Translations under genes and position numbers: made by a program
Source of the DNA: Sodiomyces alkalinus F11
Taxonomy: Eukaryota > Ascomycota > Sordariomycetes > Glomerellales > Plectosphaerellaceae
Direction of reading: 5' to 3'
DNA: 64,000 nucleotides
Assembly (NCBI RefSeq): GCF_003711515.1
Contig: NW_021167087.1
Span: 1,484,799-1,548,798, forward strand
Part shown: positions 1 through 11,361 of the stretch, piece after piece
How the letters are laid out: every line of letters begins with the position of its first letter
Position numbering within the stretch: position 1 is the stretch's first letter
The notes under the pieces: generated by a model
Database searches by the model: none
Seen by the model: only the letters and a program-made list of their open reading frames with translations
What the model was told of the DNA's origin: nothing

Positions 1-1616
1 GAGAAACTTCGTGTCTTAGATTTACCAGTTCCACCGACGACGGATTTGGTTCAGCAGAGTCAAGCAACAGGCGCAACGGACCCGTATAGAGTGAGGATAT
101 TGATGGGTCGGTGTCCCATCCCGTGTCAAGCATGCCAGAGCGAACACCTCGAGGACCGACAGGACGAAGTGGCAGGGAGACCCGCAGAAGAAAATGGGCA
201 GAAGCATTGGTATACCCAGGGGATTAGGTAGATGGTCTACCTTATGCCGTAGATGATCAAGAAGGCATCAAGGATAGTCTAGCTTGAGACTATGATGTTT
301 CCTGAGCTTCTAGAAGCTGGAGGATGGGAGTTTTTATCCAGTTATCAGCTCAATATTGTTCTCTCAGTCGTGAGACTGGCGTAAGGGACAGTGAGAATCT
401 GGTCTATGGGCAGCGGCGGGATGACATTGATTGGAAATCATTGCTGCGTTTAACTTCGCCTGGTATATCGAATCTGAGCAAATATCATGTCCAGTACAGT
501 ACCTACTAATAGATGCATAATCAAACCGAGATAAATACCATACGAGGTCTACCTATATTTCGGTGTGGTCTGTACATCGCGTGGATGAGTGGCACGTGAC
601 TCTAAGTGTTCAGACGTTGTCATGGTTCCACCCCGCCTCGAGGGGGGTCGACCCAAAGGACAGGTAGGTACCTAAGTACCTCTACCCGTCTCGGTCACAC
701 CGGTGGATGGCGTTCCCGAGCCCCGAGAACGTGGTGGAGCAGAATACCCAGTTTGATTACTCGAACGCCATTGGTGGCGCAGCGGTAAATGGACGGTACT
801 TGGGCTGACCGTCAACGGTCACTGGGGCGCAGGTCACGCTTGTATCGCAGAATTGCCCACCGTCTCTTCCTGTTCTTGGCACCTCCCAGTCCAAGATCCA
901 CACCACCCACCCCCCCGATCATTCAACGACTCTGTTTGGTTCGAAGGTCCAACTGTTCACAGTTCATTAGCAGACTGGTGCCTTGCAACTATTTTGCGCC
1001 GTTGTGTGGTTCCGAATCTTCTTTACCTTTACTCGTTGCCAACGGACGCTACGACATCTCTATCGGCGAAGAAAGGCGATCGATCCCCTTCTTTCTCTCC
1101 CGCCTTCTCCGTCGCCCCGTACATTTTACTCTCCACGGTCTGCAGGTTTCACGCCCTCGCTCTCTCGCCCCCCTTAGCCCCTTCGGCCCTTGTCTCGAGC
1201 GGGCTTCTCTCGTCTTCGTCTTGACGAGCCCTCCTTGGAGGCTGTTACGAACCCCTTTTCAACGGCATCAACTGTCCGAGTACCCTCCTGAACTTCCCTG
1301 GCGACCGGACTGACCGATCGACCACCACCTCTTCCGCCAGGCCTTATATCAACTACCGCGCTTCCTCTTTCCATTGCCTCGACCTCGATAAAAGCCGGCC
1401 CCCGATCGATGTGCCTCATATCCAACGTCGTGTCGCCTTAGTATCTGACCGTTCAACCGCGTCCATGCCTTCTTTGTGTCCGTAACCTATTTCCTCTACA
1501 CCTGCCCCGACCGCCGACCGCCGACCGACAGACGACTCCGCCCGCTTTGGAGCGTTAAACAGGGGCTTTTGTGGCTTTTTCCAGCCTCTCTCGAGAGCGC
1601 TTGCCTCTCTATATAG
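1..1616. other. Intergenic / 5' leader region, no supportable gene
   Basis: No reading frame here resembles a known protein. Positions 900-1800 are pyrimidine-rich on the + strand, with T/C tracts, as is usual for fungal promoters and 5' leaders, and lead into the Zds1-like gene. A short GGTAC-type microrepeat sits at 661-680. The longest open frame (789-1313) is rich in Arg, Pro and Ser and looks like non-coding pyrimidine-rich DNA read by chance. Confidence 0.6.
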
Positions 1617-4600
1617 ATGATGGTGCGTTCCATTTTTTTTTTGAATTTTTTTTTCCAGAAAAAGAAAACAAGAGAAGAAGAGACTTATCGTCTTGGCTTT
1701 CTTTCCTTCCCGTTTTTCATCTTGTTTTCTGTACTGCGTTCTCAGCGCCGAGGGCAGTCCCACCCAACACCTTCATCTTCCCTGCAATTGCACATGCTTC
1801 ATTATTTCATTCGGGCCCGGGGGAGGGGCAGAGGATCGGCATTGTAGCCACTTTTCTTCCCATCTGAGAACTGCTTGGCTCATATCTTCCGAGAAGACAA
1901 GGCTCCGTTATTTTGTTGCTGCCGAGACTGACCTTCATATTTTCCTCCTAGACCTCGTCCCAGCCGCGAGGTGATGTTGGTGGCAGCTTTGCCAGCCGAC
2001 GCGGTCATGGTAGCCAACTCTCCATCTCCGATCCGAGCCATCATGTCACCGAGGCTATCGGCACTCTCTACGGCGACGAAGACGATTATTCCAACGATCA
2101 ACGCCCTCTGAGCTTCATGCCCAATAGCCAACCCGAGCAGATGCATAGACACAACCCCGCTGATTCTCCCAACAATGAAGATCCCCGAGACTCGCGCCGG
2201 GCGTTGCTGCGGTCAAATTCCGATCAGTCAGGCATCCCTTCGACAACCAATGGAGGAGGTAGCAGTCCTCAGTTGAAAAAGGCCCATACCATGCCCGTCG
2301 GGGCCCCCGGCCATCGAGGTGGTGGCTTATTCGAGAATGGTACCATGTCGCCCGTTTCCCCCGCATTCTCCCTCCGAGATGTCCAAGCCGATTCGTCCCA
2401 GTTCGCCATTACCAACATCGAACATCCCAACGACATTGCCCAAGAGTTGAGTAACCTGCAGGCGCTCCGTAGGATGTCCATGGACGTGGGAAACAATTCA
2501 GATCCTGATCTGTTGCCGTTTTCCGGATTGTCTCTGACGGCTATCCCCTCCATTGCGCCTTCGGGCGGTGACGACGAGGCTGATCCGTCGAGGCTACTCT
2601 GGGTGCCCGCGGCCGTTCATCCAGAGCTAGCGCCTACCGAATTCAAAAACTTCCTCGAAAACCGCGTCAAGACGATAAGGAGAAGGTCCGGCACCGGCGA
2701 TTCTCTCCTTTCTCCAGATGGCCTCGACCGCAGCAACTCGGGCGGTTTGAAAAGGAAAAAGAGCATGCTCTCCAGGCAGATCGACAATACGGGTGGTCGG
2801 GCTGCAGACAGCTACATAGACGGTGCGGAGAGGTTGGATAGCAAGCGGTCTAGCGAAAACTCAATGGGAGAGCTAAGCTTAGAGGAGCTTGTGAAGGACC
2901 CCACAAGGGCGGTACAAAGGCTTGCTCGGGAAACAAAACAGTCACCATCCACAGGGTCAGGAAGTAGCGCAGATGATGCGCCCATTCTGCCCATGGCCCC
3001 GGGGATGGGACTTCGCCGGTCGACTCGCACCACCTACAGGAAAGGTGGCAGCATGCGCTCCGGCGAACGCCTCTCTCTGGGCAAACGGGTCTCTGCTGCG
3101 CGGCGCAGCCAGACCGGCTCCGAATCGCCAGAGACCGCACCTCCGCCCGGCGACGCTCCGCCAGGCCATAAACTTGGTAGGGTACAGTCTGAGCCCATCT
3201 CGGAGAACTTCTCGCGGCCGAATCGGTCAATGAGGCGGGCGCAACTGTTTGCGCATCCCGAATCTCACGCTTCCCTGACGGGTGGCGAAGATCTGAGTTT
3301 AGCGGACGTCAGCGATGCTACTTCAGCTACCGGTAGCGTTCAGGACGTGCTTACGACGCGGGCGTCCCCAGCGTCAGAGTCCAAGGGCCCGGTACCACAA
3401 AAGATGGATTCGCCTCTGCGAGAGGAGGAACCCAGCCAACCGACAGAAACAGACGAAATAACAAGACCGTACCCACAAAGGTCTTCGTCTTCCACAAAGA
3501 CAAACCAGGACATGGCTCTGCGACATATGACTCCCGATGAGTTGTCTGTGCAGGCAAACAAACGACCTGCCGCCGTCCGGAGCCCTCACTCATCTTCTTC
3601 TGTACCCACGCTCCAGCAACAGCAGCAGCTAAGCCAGCAGCTCAACCATGCCGCCCCGCAACCGCAGTCTCTGAACGACATGGCGTCCCACCCGTCGCCC
3701 ATTCCCGGTAGTGGCGCTACTAGCACCGATAGCCTCACCTTCATCCCCACTTTACCGCCAGAAGAACGGAAAATCGAAAAGAAATCCAAAAAGGACAAGG
3801 ACGACGACAGCTCCAGCGTTTTCTCTTCGAAATCGTCCAGTGGCTGGTCCAAATGGCTCAAGGGCAGCGGCGAGGACAAGGAGAAGAAGCGGAAAGAGGA
3901 CGAGAAGAAGAAGAGCAGCAAGAGCCTGGTAGAAAAGGCCCAGGATAATGTCCGCCTGGACGTCCTGCAAAACTCCATTGAGAGCGCCGTGAACAAGGGC
4001 CGCGAAAGCCTACACCTGGACCGCGAGAACGTCGACGCCAAACCGGCCGAGGAACGGAAAAGGGAGGGCAGTCGCAAATCGGACCCTTCGAAGAAGGAGA
4101 AGGAGGGGGGAGGTTTGTTTTCCAGCCTCTTCGGCGGTAGTAAGAGGAAGAGTGACAAGCAGACGGTGAGCAAGAAAGGGCACCAACCACGCGTGTCCGA
4201 AGAACGCCCGTACCGGCCCCTGCGACCCGACGTCGACTACCCGTGGACACGATTTCCTTTGCTGGAGGAGAGGGCCATATACCGGATGGCCCACATCAAG
4301 CTTGCGAATCCGCGTCGGTCGTTGGCGAGCCAGGTCCTGCTCAGCAACTTCATGTACAACTACTTGGCCATCGTTCAGGCCATGCACCCCCAAGCGCAGA
4401 TTCCGCAGTCCCCGCAGCAGAGGCGCTTGGAGGAGGAACGTCGACGGAGGGAGCAGGAAGAACAGTATCTGGCTCAGCAGCAGATGCAGCAGGAAACCGA
4501 TCAGGATGCTCTTGACGATTACAATTATGAGTACCATCGGGTATGAGGTCCACTTTTGAGATTTGCGCATTTCATTTTCCTCCCTTGGCTATCCGTCATT

Positions 4601-4988
4601 TTCCCTCCTTTCTTTTGTCTCTCTCTCTCTTTTTTCTTCTTTTTTCTGTTTTTTTGGCCTCCCCTGAGCACTAACCATTTGGCTCCCTTAGGATTCCAAC
4701 CAGTACGGAGATGGTCACGGCCACGACGGAGACTATATGGACGAGACTCAAATGTACGAGTACGAGCATGGAGGTGGTAACGAACCAATGCATGGAGATT
4801 CCTACGCCAACCATGATGAATACGGTACTCATCATGGCAAGGTATATTACGACGAGCCCGGCCAGGGCCAGGGCCAGGGCCAACACGGTCAACATGGTCA
4901 CCATAGCCACAACAGTCACGACCCATACCAAGCGGACGACGGAGATGACCAAGGGAGACGTCAGAATGGGCGAGACGACATGTGGTGA
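1617..4988 (+). CDS. Zds1/Zds2-family regulator (Zds C-terminal domain)
   Basis: Proposed exons are 1617-1622, 1952-4540 and 4692-4988 (963 residues). The secure part is 1952-4988. The N-terminus (HHVTEAIGTLYGDEDDY at 2039-2089) and the C-terminal block around residues 765-812 (YPWTRFPLLEERAIYRMAH, then KLANPRRSLASQVLLSNFMY) match the fungal Zds family. Zds proteins bind the PP2A regulatory subunit Cdc55 in yeast and influence mitotic exit and cell polarity. The middle is disordered: Ser/Pro-rich, with Gln runs near 3600-3650 and a Lys/Glu-rich stretch at 3770-4110. The second intron (4541-4691) starts GTATGA and ends TTAG. The last exon encodes a His/Gly/Gln-rich tail. The frame is open from the CTAG at 1948-1951 with no ATG before 2117, so a first exon is needed. 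ATGATG before the GTGCGT donor at 1623 joins in frame, but this is a guess. If it is wrong, translation may begin at 2117 or further upstream. Confidence 0.85.
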
Positions 4989-6585
4989 CGGATTTTTTTT
5001 TCTTTTTTTTTTCTTTTTTTTTTCTTTTCACCACGTCTGACGACAAGAGCTGTATGCCAACGGTAGCCCATCTTTGTACATAACTCTGCCGCCTATCTCT
5101 CATCAGCCTGCCTACGGTTCGAAGATGCATAAGGATGGAGTTGGGCGGGTGCAGAGCGGCAGGACCAGAGCCACCTGTCGCTTTCCTTCGTCGCGCGCGC
5201 TCTTTTTGTTGTCCTGCTATTTTTCTCCCCTTCCGCAAATGAGTTGGCAGCGATGGAGACGGGAGTCGAGTTGGGCGTTGACCTGGGGTCCCGTGGTTGG
5301 GTCGGTTGATCCCATGCGATCATTTGCTCTCATCTTTTATGTTTCCGCTTTACGTTATGATTGGGGGTTTTTTTTTTTGTTTTTCCCCATTCACCCTCTC
5401 TTGTGGGTTCCAAAACTCTGAGGGACCTGGTCAGAGATAAATTTATGTATACAGCATAACGAAGCGAATTGCCTCTCAAGCCTCTGCAGAAGGCCATTGA
5501 AAGTGGAAAGAGCAAATGAAGGGATACGTGACTTGCTTATATAGCTGGAGCTAGCTGATTGAACTTGAAGAGTCACGGTACTTGATGTTGCCGGCCTTCT
5601 CTGGTGAAGTGCTAGGTCGGGCATATATTCAAACCAGCTAATAATGAAGAACTACCTGGATAGGTCGAGAGTACGATGAATCCGGTGATCGTGCGCTACA
5701 AACTTGTAAATTTAGGTACTTGGGCTTGTTCTTGTACCTTACCTTATTAAGGTAAGGTACCTATGGTATGTTGCAGCTGTCGCCAGCTCGTGCTATTCCA
5801 AGTGGGGGAAAAGCCTTAAGACCTTTAGTCAGCGAACAGAACGTCCTCCTATTGGCTGGAAGTATCGATCTGAAAGGTACCTCGATACGAACTTGACAGT
5901 ACTGCCCCGTCAGGTGCGAGCCAGGACTGAGGGAAACAAGAGGGCTAGAGGTGATTAATAACAATCTGGAAGTAACACCCCAGGCGTCACCTCCAGCAAA
6001 ATTAATCGACAGCCTGGCTAAGGAGAGCTCCTAACTTCTCGAAATACCTACACGTCGCAATCGGCAACATCGCAACCCCCCTCCCCAACCGCCCTTTGTT
6101 GTCACTCTCTTGATACCCACCTATCTCTTCTTTTAATTAATTCCTATTTCTTTTCGGCCGCCGCACCTATTCTCTCTCCCGAGCAAAGTAAACGTCGTGC
6201 TTGCTCCCTTCGAGAAGCAACCCGACCACCAAACCACCAAAAAACCTTCCAACCCTCCTGACGACGCCACCTGCGTGTATCATCCACCTTCCACCTTCCT
6301 GCCTTCCCACCATCCCACGATCGCCTCTCCTGAACCATCGCGGTCTTACCCACTTCTGAGTGAAGTAACGACCTGCCTTCCGGTCCCTGTCCCCCGGTCA
6401 CCTACTCCTCCGCAACACGCGACTGTCTCGTATCTTGAATCGAAAAGATCGTGAGCATGGCTGCTGTATGTCTTCTTCTCTCCCCTGCCCTCCTCATCTT
6501 TCTCCTAAGATCGTCGCTCACCTTGCGGGCGATCTCTGGCGATCTTACTTTTCCCGGACATTGGAACAGCAGTCCCTTTGCCTCC
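4989..6585. other. Intergenic region with a perfect palindrome and DUF2433 5' leader
   Basis: T-rich 3' flank of the Zds1-like gene (4990-5030 is mostly T), followed by spacer. A perfect 27 nt palindrome lies at 5734-5760. From about 6050 the sequence becomes C/T-rich, as expected for a promoter and leader. A GTATGT donor at 6466 may start a 5'-UTR intron ending near 6569-6572. Confidence 0.5.
5734..5760. repeat. Perfect 27 nt palindrome (GTACCTTACCTTA arms)
   Basis: Left arm GTACCTTACCTTA (5734-5746), one central T, right arm TAAGGTAAGGTAC (5748-5760). The arms are exact reverse complements. The same core recurs at 39693-39717 and in partial form in many spacers of this window. Confidence 0.9.
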
Positions 6586-8797
6586 ATGATTACCCTATCG
6601 AAACCCGCGCAAATCAACGCTAACCACCTACGGTTCCCGCAGCCTCGCCCGTTCACCGGCCCTAATTACATGCCCAACGGCACTACCATCCCACCTGGGG
6701 CCGCTCCTCTACTCCCTAACCAAGGTCGAGTAGTTCAGACGGGTCCCATGAGGATCCTTTGTATAGCCGATGTTCGAGGTACGTATTGCCAACTTGTGTC
6801 CATCCTTAACTTTTGTCTCAACTTCAGGCTAACGTATAACTATCAACAGGAAACCTCAATTCCTTGAACGAGCTTGCCAAGTCTGCTCGCGCCGATCATA
6901 TCATCCATACGGGCGATTTTGGTTTCTACGACGATACCTCCCTTGAACGGATTGCCGAGAAGTGAATATTGCCCCTCCCTTCTTTTTGGAGGCCAGCCCC
7001 GCCCACCGTTCCCTCTCCTGCGAGACAACGCGCTGACAATAGCCCTCCTCTAGGACCCTCAAGCATGTTGCTCAATACTCCCCCCTGATCTCCGAGCCCG
7101 TCAAGAAAGCGATCCAACAGGGCGGCCCGGGACCCGTCAAGAGCCGCTTTTCGCCCGCAGACCTGCCCCTCTCTGAGCTATCTCAGCTGCTGAGTGGCGA
7201 CATCAAGCTCGACGTTCCCGTTTATACAGTTTGGGGCGCTTGCGAGGATGTGAGAGTGCTGGAGAAGTTCCGTTCGACCGAGTACAAGGTCCACAACTTG
7301 CACATCATCGACGAGGCCCGCTCCATGCTCCTCGAACTTGGCGGTGTCAAGCTTCGTCTTCTCGGCCTGGGCGGCGCTGTCGTCATGCACAAGCTGTTTG
7401 ACAACGGCGAGGGCAGGACCACCATTGCCGGCGGCCAGGGAACCATGTGGACCACCCTCCTTCAGATGGGCGAGCTGATTGATACAGCTAACAGGGTTTA
7501 TGATCCCACTGAAACCCGCATCTTCGTCACCCATGCCTCCCCCGCCCGCGAGGGTATCCTCAATCAGCTGTCCGTCACCCTCAAGGCCGATTTCTCCATC
7601 TCCGCCGGTCTACACTTCCGATACGGCAGCTCCTACAACGAGTTTAGCGTGAATCCTACGCTGGATCACTACCGAGGAAAGCTGGCCGCGTCCAAGGCGT
7701 CTTTCAACGACGTGTGGGAGACCGTGAAGGGTGAAGTCGAGCCGGCCATCGCCCAGAACGAGGCTCAACAAAACCTGCTTAAGAACGCTCTCCAGATCGT
7801 TGAGAAGATGCCGACTACGGCTGCCGGTGGTAATCCCTTCGGCGGCCCAGTCCAGGGACAGGCCCAGCTCGGCCAAGTCGACGAGAGTGCGTTCAAGAAC
7901 ATGTGGAACTTTAACCTGGCGGATGCCGCCTTTGGTTGGCTCGTCTTAGAGATCCAGGACGGCCGAATCGGGACAGAAATGCGCGCACAAGGGTTTAACT
8001 TTTCCCATCGGGGCGCCAAGCAGCAGCCTGGTTCTACTCCCGTTCCCGGTTCTTCTCAATCAGCTGCTGCGCCTCCCGCCCCTGCCCCTGGCTCCGGCGC
8101 TGCCCCTAGCCCTGGGTCCGCCCAGCCTGCCCAGCCTGCCGCTCCGTCCCCTGCCGGCCGCCAAACATCTTCCAAGGCCCCTCCAGCCCAACCCCAGTCA
8201 AGCACTCCTCAACCTGACACCGTCAAGGAGTCGGAAAAGGCCGTACCTGCCGCCGCTAACGGCTCGGCGAACGGCCCGGAGCCCGTCTCCTCTCCGGCCC
8301 CCAGCACAATTATCGGGCTCTTCGTGATGAACGTGTCTTCGGAAGACCAAACACGAGATCTATTCGACTCGGAGCACCGGGCCAAGATTCTGAAGATCGA
8401 GAAGTGGGGCAGCTCCAACAAAGTGGTGCAGTTCAGCAATGCCGAAGACCGCGACGCCGCTCTGGTTGCCCTTCCCGACGACCTCAAGACCAGAGCACAC
8501 GAGGACCGCTCTCGTCCGCTAGTCAAGATCTTCGTGCCTCGCGAGAGCAAGTTCCAACCCCGTGGCGGCGCTGGTAACTGGGGTAGCAGCCGGGGCGGCA
8601 GCGGGTCGGCCAATACCGGCAGCGGCTACCGAAGCGCCGGAGGTGCTAGCGACTCCGAGAGTAACCGCCGTGGCCGCGGCGGTCGTGGCGGACGCGGTGG
8701 TGAACGCGGCCGCGGTGGACGAGGCCGAGGCGGTGGTCGCCAGGGAGACGGCGGTGCCTCCTCACCTGCGCCTGGGGCTTCTACCCCGGCCGAGTGA
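6586..8797 (+). CDS. DUF2433 calcineurin-like protein with RGG tail
   Basis: Exons 6586-6778, 6850-6961 and 7054-8797 give 682 residues. The first half is the fungal DUF2433 family, with a metallophosphoesterase-like start (RILCIADVRGNLNSLNEL, then DHIIHTGDFGFYDDTS). These resemble the D-x-H/D-x-G and GD metal-site motifs of calcineurin-like phosphatases. Later signatures are VYTVWGACEDVRVLEKF, GGVKLRLLGLGGAV and ETRIFVTHASPAREG. A Pro/Ala/Ser linker (about residues 430-520) leads to an RRM-like segment (TIIGLFVMNVS, KVVQFSNAEDRDAAL). The C-terminus is rich in Arg-Gly-Gly repeats (8640-8745). Introns are 71 and 92 nt with good sites. Inference: an RNA-associated phosphoesterase-like protein whose activity is unproven. 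The start at 6586 was chosen because the ATG at 6457 cannot be joined in frame across the apparent intron at 6466. Confidence 0.85.
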
Positions 8798-9673
8798 AAG
8801 AAGGACGACAAATGAGAGCCGAGGACCGTATGCTCAATTATATTGACACGTCCATCGCGCGTTGGAAGGGTCCATAAAAAAACGAGTGAGGTGGTCAGAT
8901 AGAAGGAGCCGAGTGCGTTTCATTTTTTTATTTTTTTGCCGGCTTGAGGAACTGAGCCTAGTTGACTACTCCTCAAGAGCATGGGCGCTATGGCTATTCT
9001 CACACTATCCCCATACACCTACGTGCCGCAAGGTCTATCCTCTTGTTTTTTTTTTGTTTTCTTCCCCTTCCTCTCGCCTCACTTGATCTCCCGGGCCTGC
9101 TGTTTCCTGGGCAGTAGTGCTCCGAATGGGGTTTCGTTTCTGGCTCGAGAGGGATGCGAAGGATGGGAAAAGGAGGAGCTTTTGAGGGGACGAGTCCGGA
9201 ATTAACTGTTACCAATTTCTTGTACGCCAATTTTACAAAACTTAATGAGATGGCTTTGGGAAGTTCGGCGGGAGAGGAGTTCCCTGGGCAGTCCGCGCTT
9301 TTATCGGGGTTTGGGCCAGAGATTCAGATGCAATAGCTACGTCCATTATTTACATCGCAATTTGCTTCCCTTGTTCTTTTTTCCCCCTATCTCTTCCCCT
9401 GACGGAACCTACTCAAGTTTGGGGTTTCTCTCCATGTGCAATGGTTACGGGGATCGAGTAAGATAGTCCGGCAGTGGTGGTAATTCATGTTACGGGATGC
9501 GGATTATGTTGGTGTTAATGCCGTTAAGGTCGTCTCACATCAGAATCTGGGCTTTATTTCCATCTTAATTTCCATGATCTACTATACAGTTCCAGTGTTC
9601 TTGTGTCTCTTTTCCGGTCCGTCCGCCGTGTATGTCTCGAAGTTTGGTTGGCATTGCTGAATGAAATTCTGGA
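8798..9673. other. Convergent 3' flanks, no gene seen
   Basis: Space between the 3' ends of the DUF2433 gene (+) and COQ5 (-). It contains T-rich tracts (8922-8937, 9047-9070, 9376-9388) consistent with 3' UTR and polyadenylation regions. No coding frame or RNA gene was recognised. Confidence 0.5.
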
Positions 9674-10761
9674 TCAAGCGAGCGGCTTGACGCCCTTGTG
9701 GATGGCAGCCACACCGCCGGTCAAGTCCTCGTAACCGTCGCCGGAAACCTCGAAGCCGGCCTCGAGTATCATGTCGCGGAACTGCTCCTGGGAGGGGAAG
9801 CGCTCGATGCTCTCGACGAGGTACTGGTAGCTGTCGCGGTCGCCGGCGACGAGCTGGCCGATGAGGGGGATGGCGCCGAAGCTCCAGCGCTTGTAGACGT
9901 AGTTGAAGAGCGGGTGCTTGTCGGCCTTGCTGAACTCGAGGCAGGCGAAGACGCCGCCGGGCTTGAGGACGCGGTGGGCCTCGCGGAGGGCGGCGAGCGG
10001 GTTGGTGAAGTTGCGGATGCCGAAGACGACGGTGTAGAGGTCGAGGGAGTTGTCCTGGACCTGTGGCGGCAGGCGCTCGGCGTTGGCCTCGAGGAAGGAG
10101 AGGCAGGCCTGGTGCGAGGCGGGGAGGGCGAGGGAGCGGTCGCGGCCGACGGAGAGCATGGAGGAGTTGATGTCGGAGACGGTGACGTGGAGTTTCGGGT
10201 TCGGGCTCGCGGCGTGGGCGGCGGAGACGAGGCGGAAGGCGATGTCGCCCGTGCCGCCGGCTACGTCGAGGATGCGCTGGGGTTGCCCTGGGTTGGAGGT
10301 CGAGAGGCCTGGTGCGAGGGAGGCGACGAAATGATCTCTGGGGGAGAGGTGGGGTTAGCAGGCAGGTTGAGAGAGAACAAGAAAATGTCCAAGGTTTAAG
10401 AAGAAAAAAGGGGAACGAACTTCCAGACTCGATGCCAGCCGAAGGACATGAGGTCGTTCATGCGGTCGTACGACTCGGCTACGCTGTGGAAAACACCGGC
10501 GACACGGTTTTCTTTTTCGGATTCCAAGACCGTCTCGTAGCCAAAGTGTGTTGTCTTGTTGCCTGCGGCGCCCGCAGAAGAGGCGCGATCAGATGGTGAG
10601 GGAGCATTGGCGTCGTGCAGACAGGGGACACTTCCGGAGAAGCACCGAGACAAAGAGGGCGACGGGAAAGACGGAGATGGAGACTGTGACTGAAGCTGGA
10701 AGACGGGACGTGAGAGGGCCCTAAGGCCCCTGGCTGAGCCTAAGGCTCGAGGAGCAGCCAT
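9674..10761 (-). CDS. COQ5: 2-methoxy-6-polyprenyl-1,4-benzoquinol methylase, mitochondrial
   Basis: Two exons (10761-10421, 10337-9674) encode 334 residues. COQ5 is the SAM-dependent C-methyltransferase of ubiquinone biosynthesis, acting on the matrix face of the inner mitochondrial membrane. The first 60 residues are Arg/Ser-rich with few acids, a typical presequence. The UbiE/COQ5 signatures follow: [24 protein letters not shown] motif I ([15 protein letters not shown], near residue 132), [13 protein letters not shown] and [17 protein letters not shown]. The intron (10338-10420) joins WK to DHF in phase 2, as expected for the family. The length fits fungal COQ5. The start is the first ATG in the targeting-peptide frame. 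Confidence 0.95.
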
Positions 10762-11151
10762 TGCGATCGGAACGGCTGCTTGTTGCGGTTGGGGGTGTTG
10801 ATTGCTGGGAAAGATGTCAGCGAATGCGTCTCGATTCCCAAGTCGCGGATCGGCCAAGATTGGAAGCGTATTCTTTCGGTGGAGCTCGCTCAATGGGATT
10901 TGGCGGGGCGGCATTTGGCGGCAGAAGCAATTGGTACCGCCGCAAAGACAGGGATGACAGATGAGTTTGATCCGACCGATCTGTGGCTGGTGAAACAAGC
11001 CAAAATGTACCTTGAAGTAGATTGGTGCGTTCCACTCGCTACCTTAGCGTAAGGTAGTTGAGCCACACAGGTACCTACCTTGTTTGACTTGGGTCGTTCG
11101 TCCATGCCTCCGGGAAGTACCTCGACAAACTTGCAGGAGAATCACTTACTT
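10762..11151. other. Spacer upstream of COQ5 with a GGTAC microrepeat
   Basis: The region holds the COQ5 promoter and leader and the 3' flank of the small membrane-protein gene. A microrepeat cluster (ACCTTAGCGTAAGGTAG and AGGTACCTACCTT) lies at 11041-11082. A consensus GTAAGT donor on the - strand lies just after the small gene's stop codon, near 11147. Confidence 0.5.
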
Positions 11152-11361
11152 TTAGACAGCCGTATCGGCCGTCTCGGACTCGCGGCTCTTATCCCGGCCC
11201 GATTCGCGGCCTCGACCGCGGATATACTCCCGAGCGCTTGCCATAAGAAGCACAAACCGGTCGACTTGTTTCATGGCACACAAGGCCAGCATCAAGACGA
11301 AGAAGAGCACGGTGATGACCACGATGGCTACTTTGGAGCCGGGGGTCAAGTCGTTGCTCAT
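11152..11361 (-). CDS. Small single-pass membrane protein, unknown function
   Basis: A 69-residue frame beginning MSNDLTPGSK. It has one clear hydrophobic helix at about residues 9-30 (VAIVVITVLFFVLMLALCAM), followed by a basic/acidic hydrophilic tail (REYIRGRGRESGRDKSRES). The layout suggests a single-pass membrane protein. I do not recognise a named family. The open frame extends further upstream (to 11625), but the added part looks like leader sequence. A GTAAGT donor lies immediately downstream of the stop, so a 3'-UTR intron or an alternative C-terminus is possible. The gene lies head-to-tail with COQ5 on the same strand. Confidence 0.5.
   Translation of the reverse strand: MSNDLTPGSKVAIVVITVLFFVLMLALCAMKQVDRFVLLMASAREYIRGRGRESGRDKSRESETADTAV

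Noticed and set aside
766..840. tRNA-like words (GTGGCGCAGCGGTAAATGG)
   Set aside because: No matching acceptor stem, anticodon arm or B box; not a cloverleaf.
789..1313. 174-codon open frame near the left edge
   Set aside because: Pyrimidine-rich leader-like DNA; Arg/Pro/Ser-rich translation without domain.
6457..6585. Earlier ATG for the DUF2433 gene, giving a hydrophobic N-terminus
   Set aside because: A GTATGT donor follows after three codons and no acceptor restores frame; unspliced translation would give an odd signal-like segment unlike the family.
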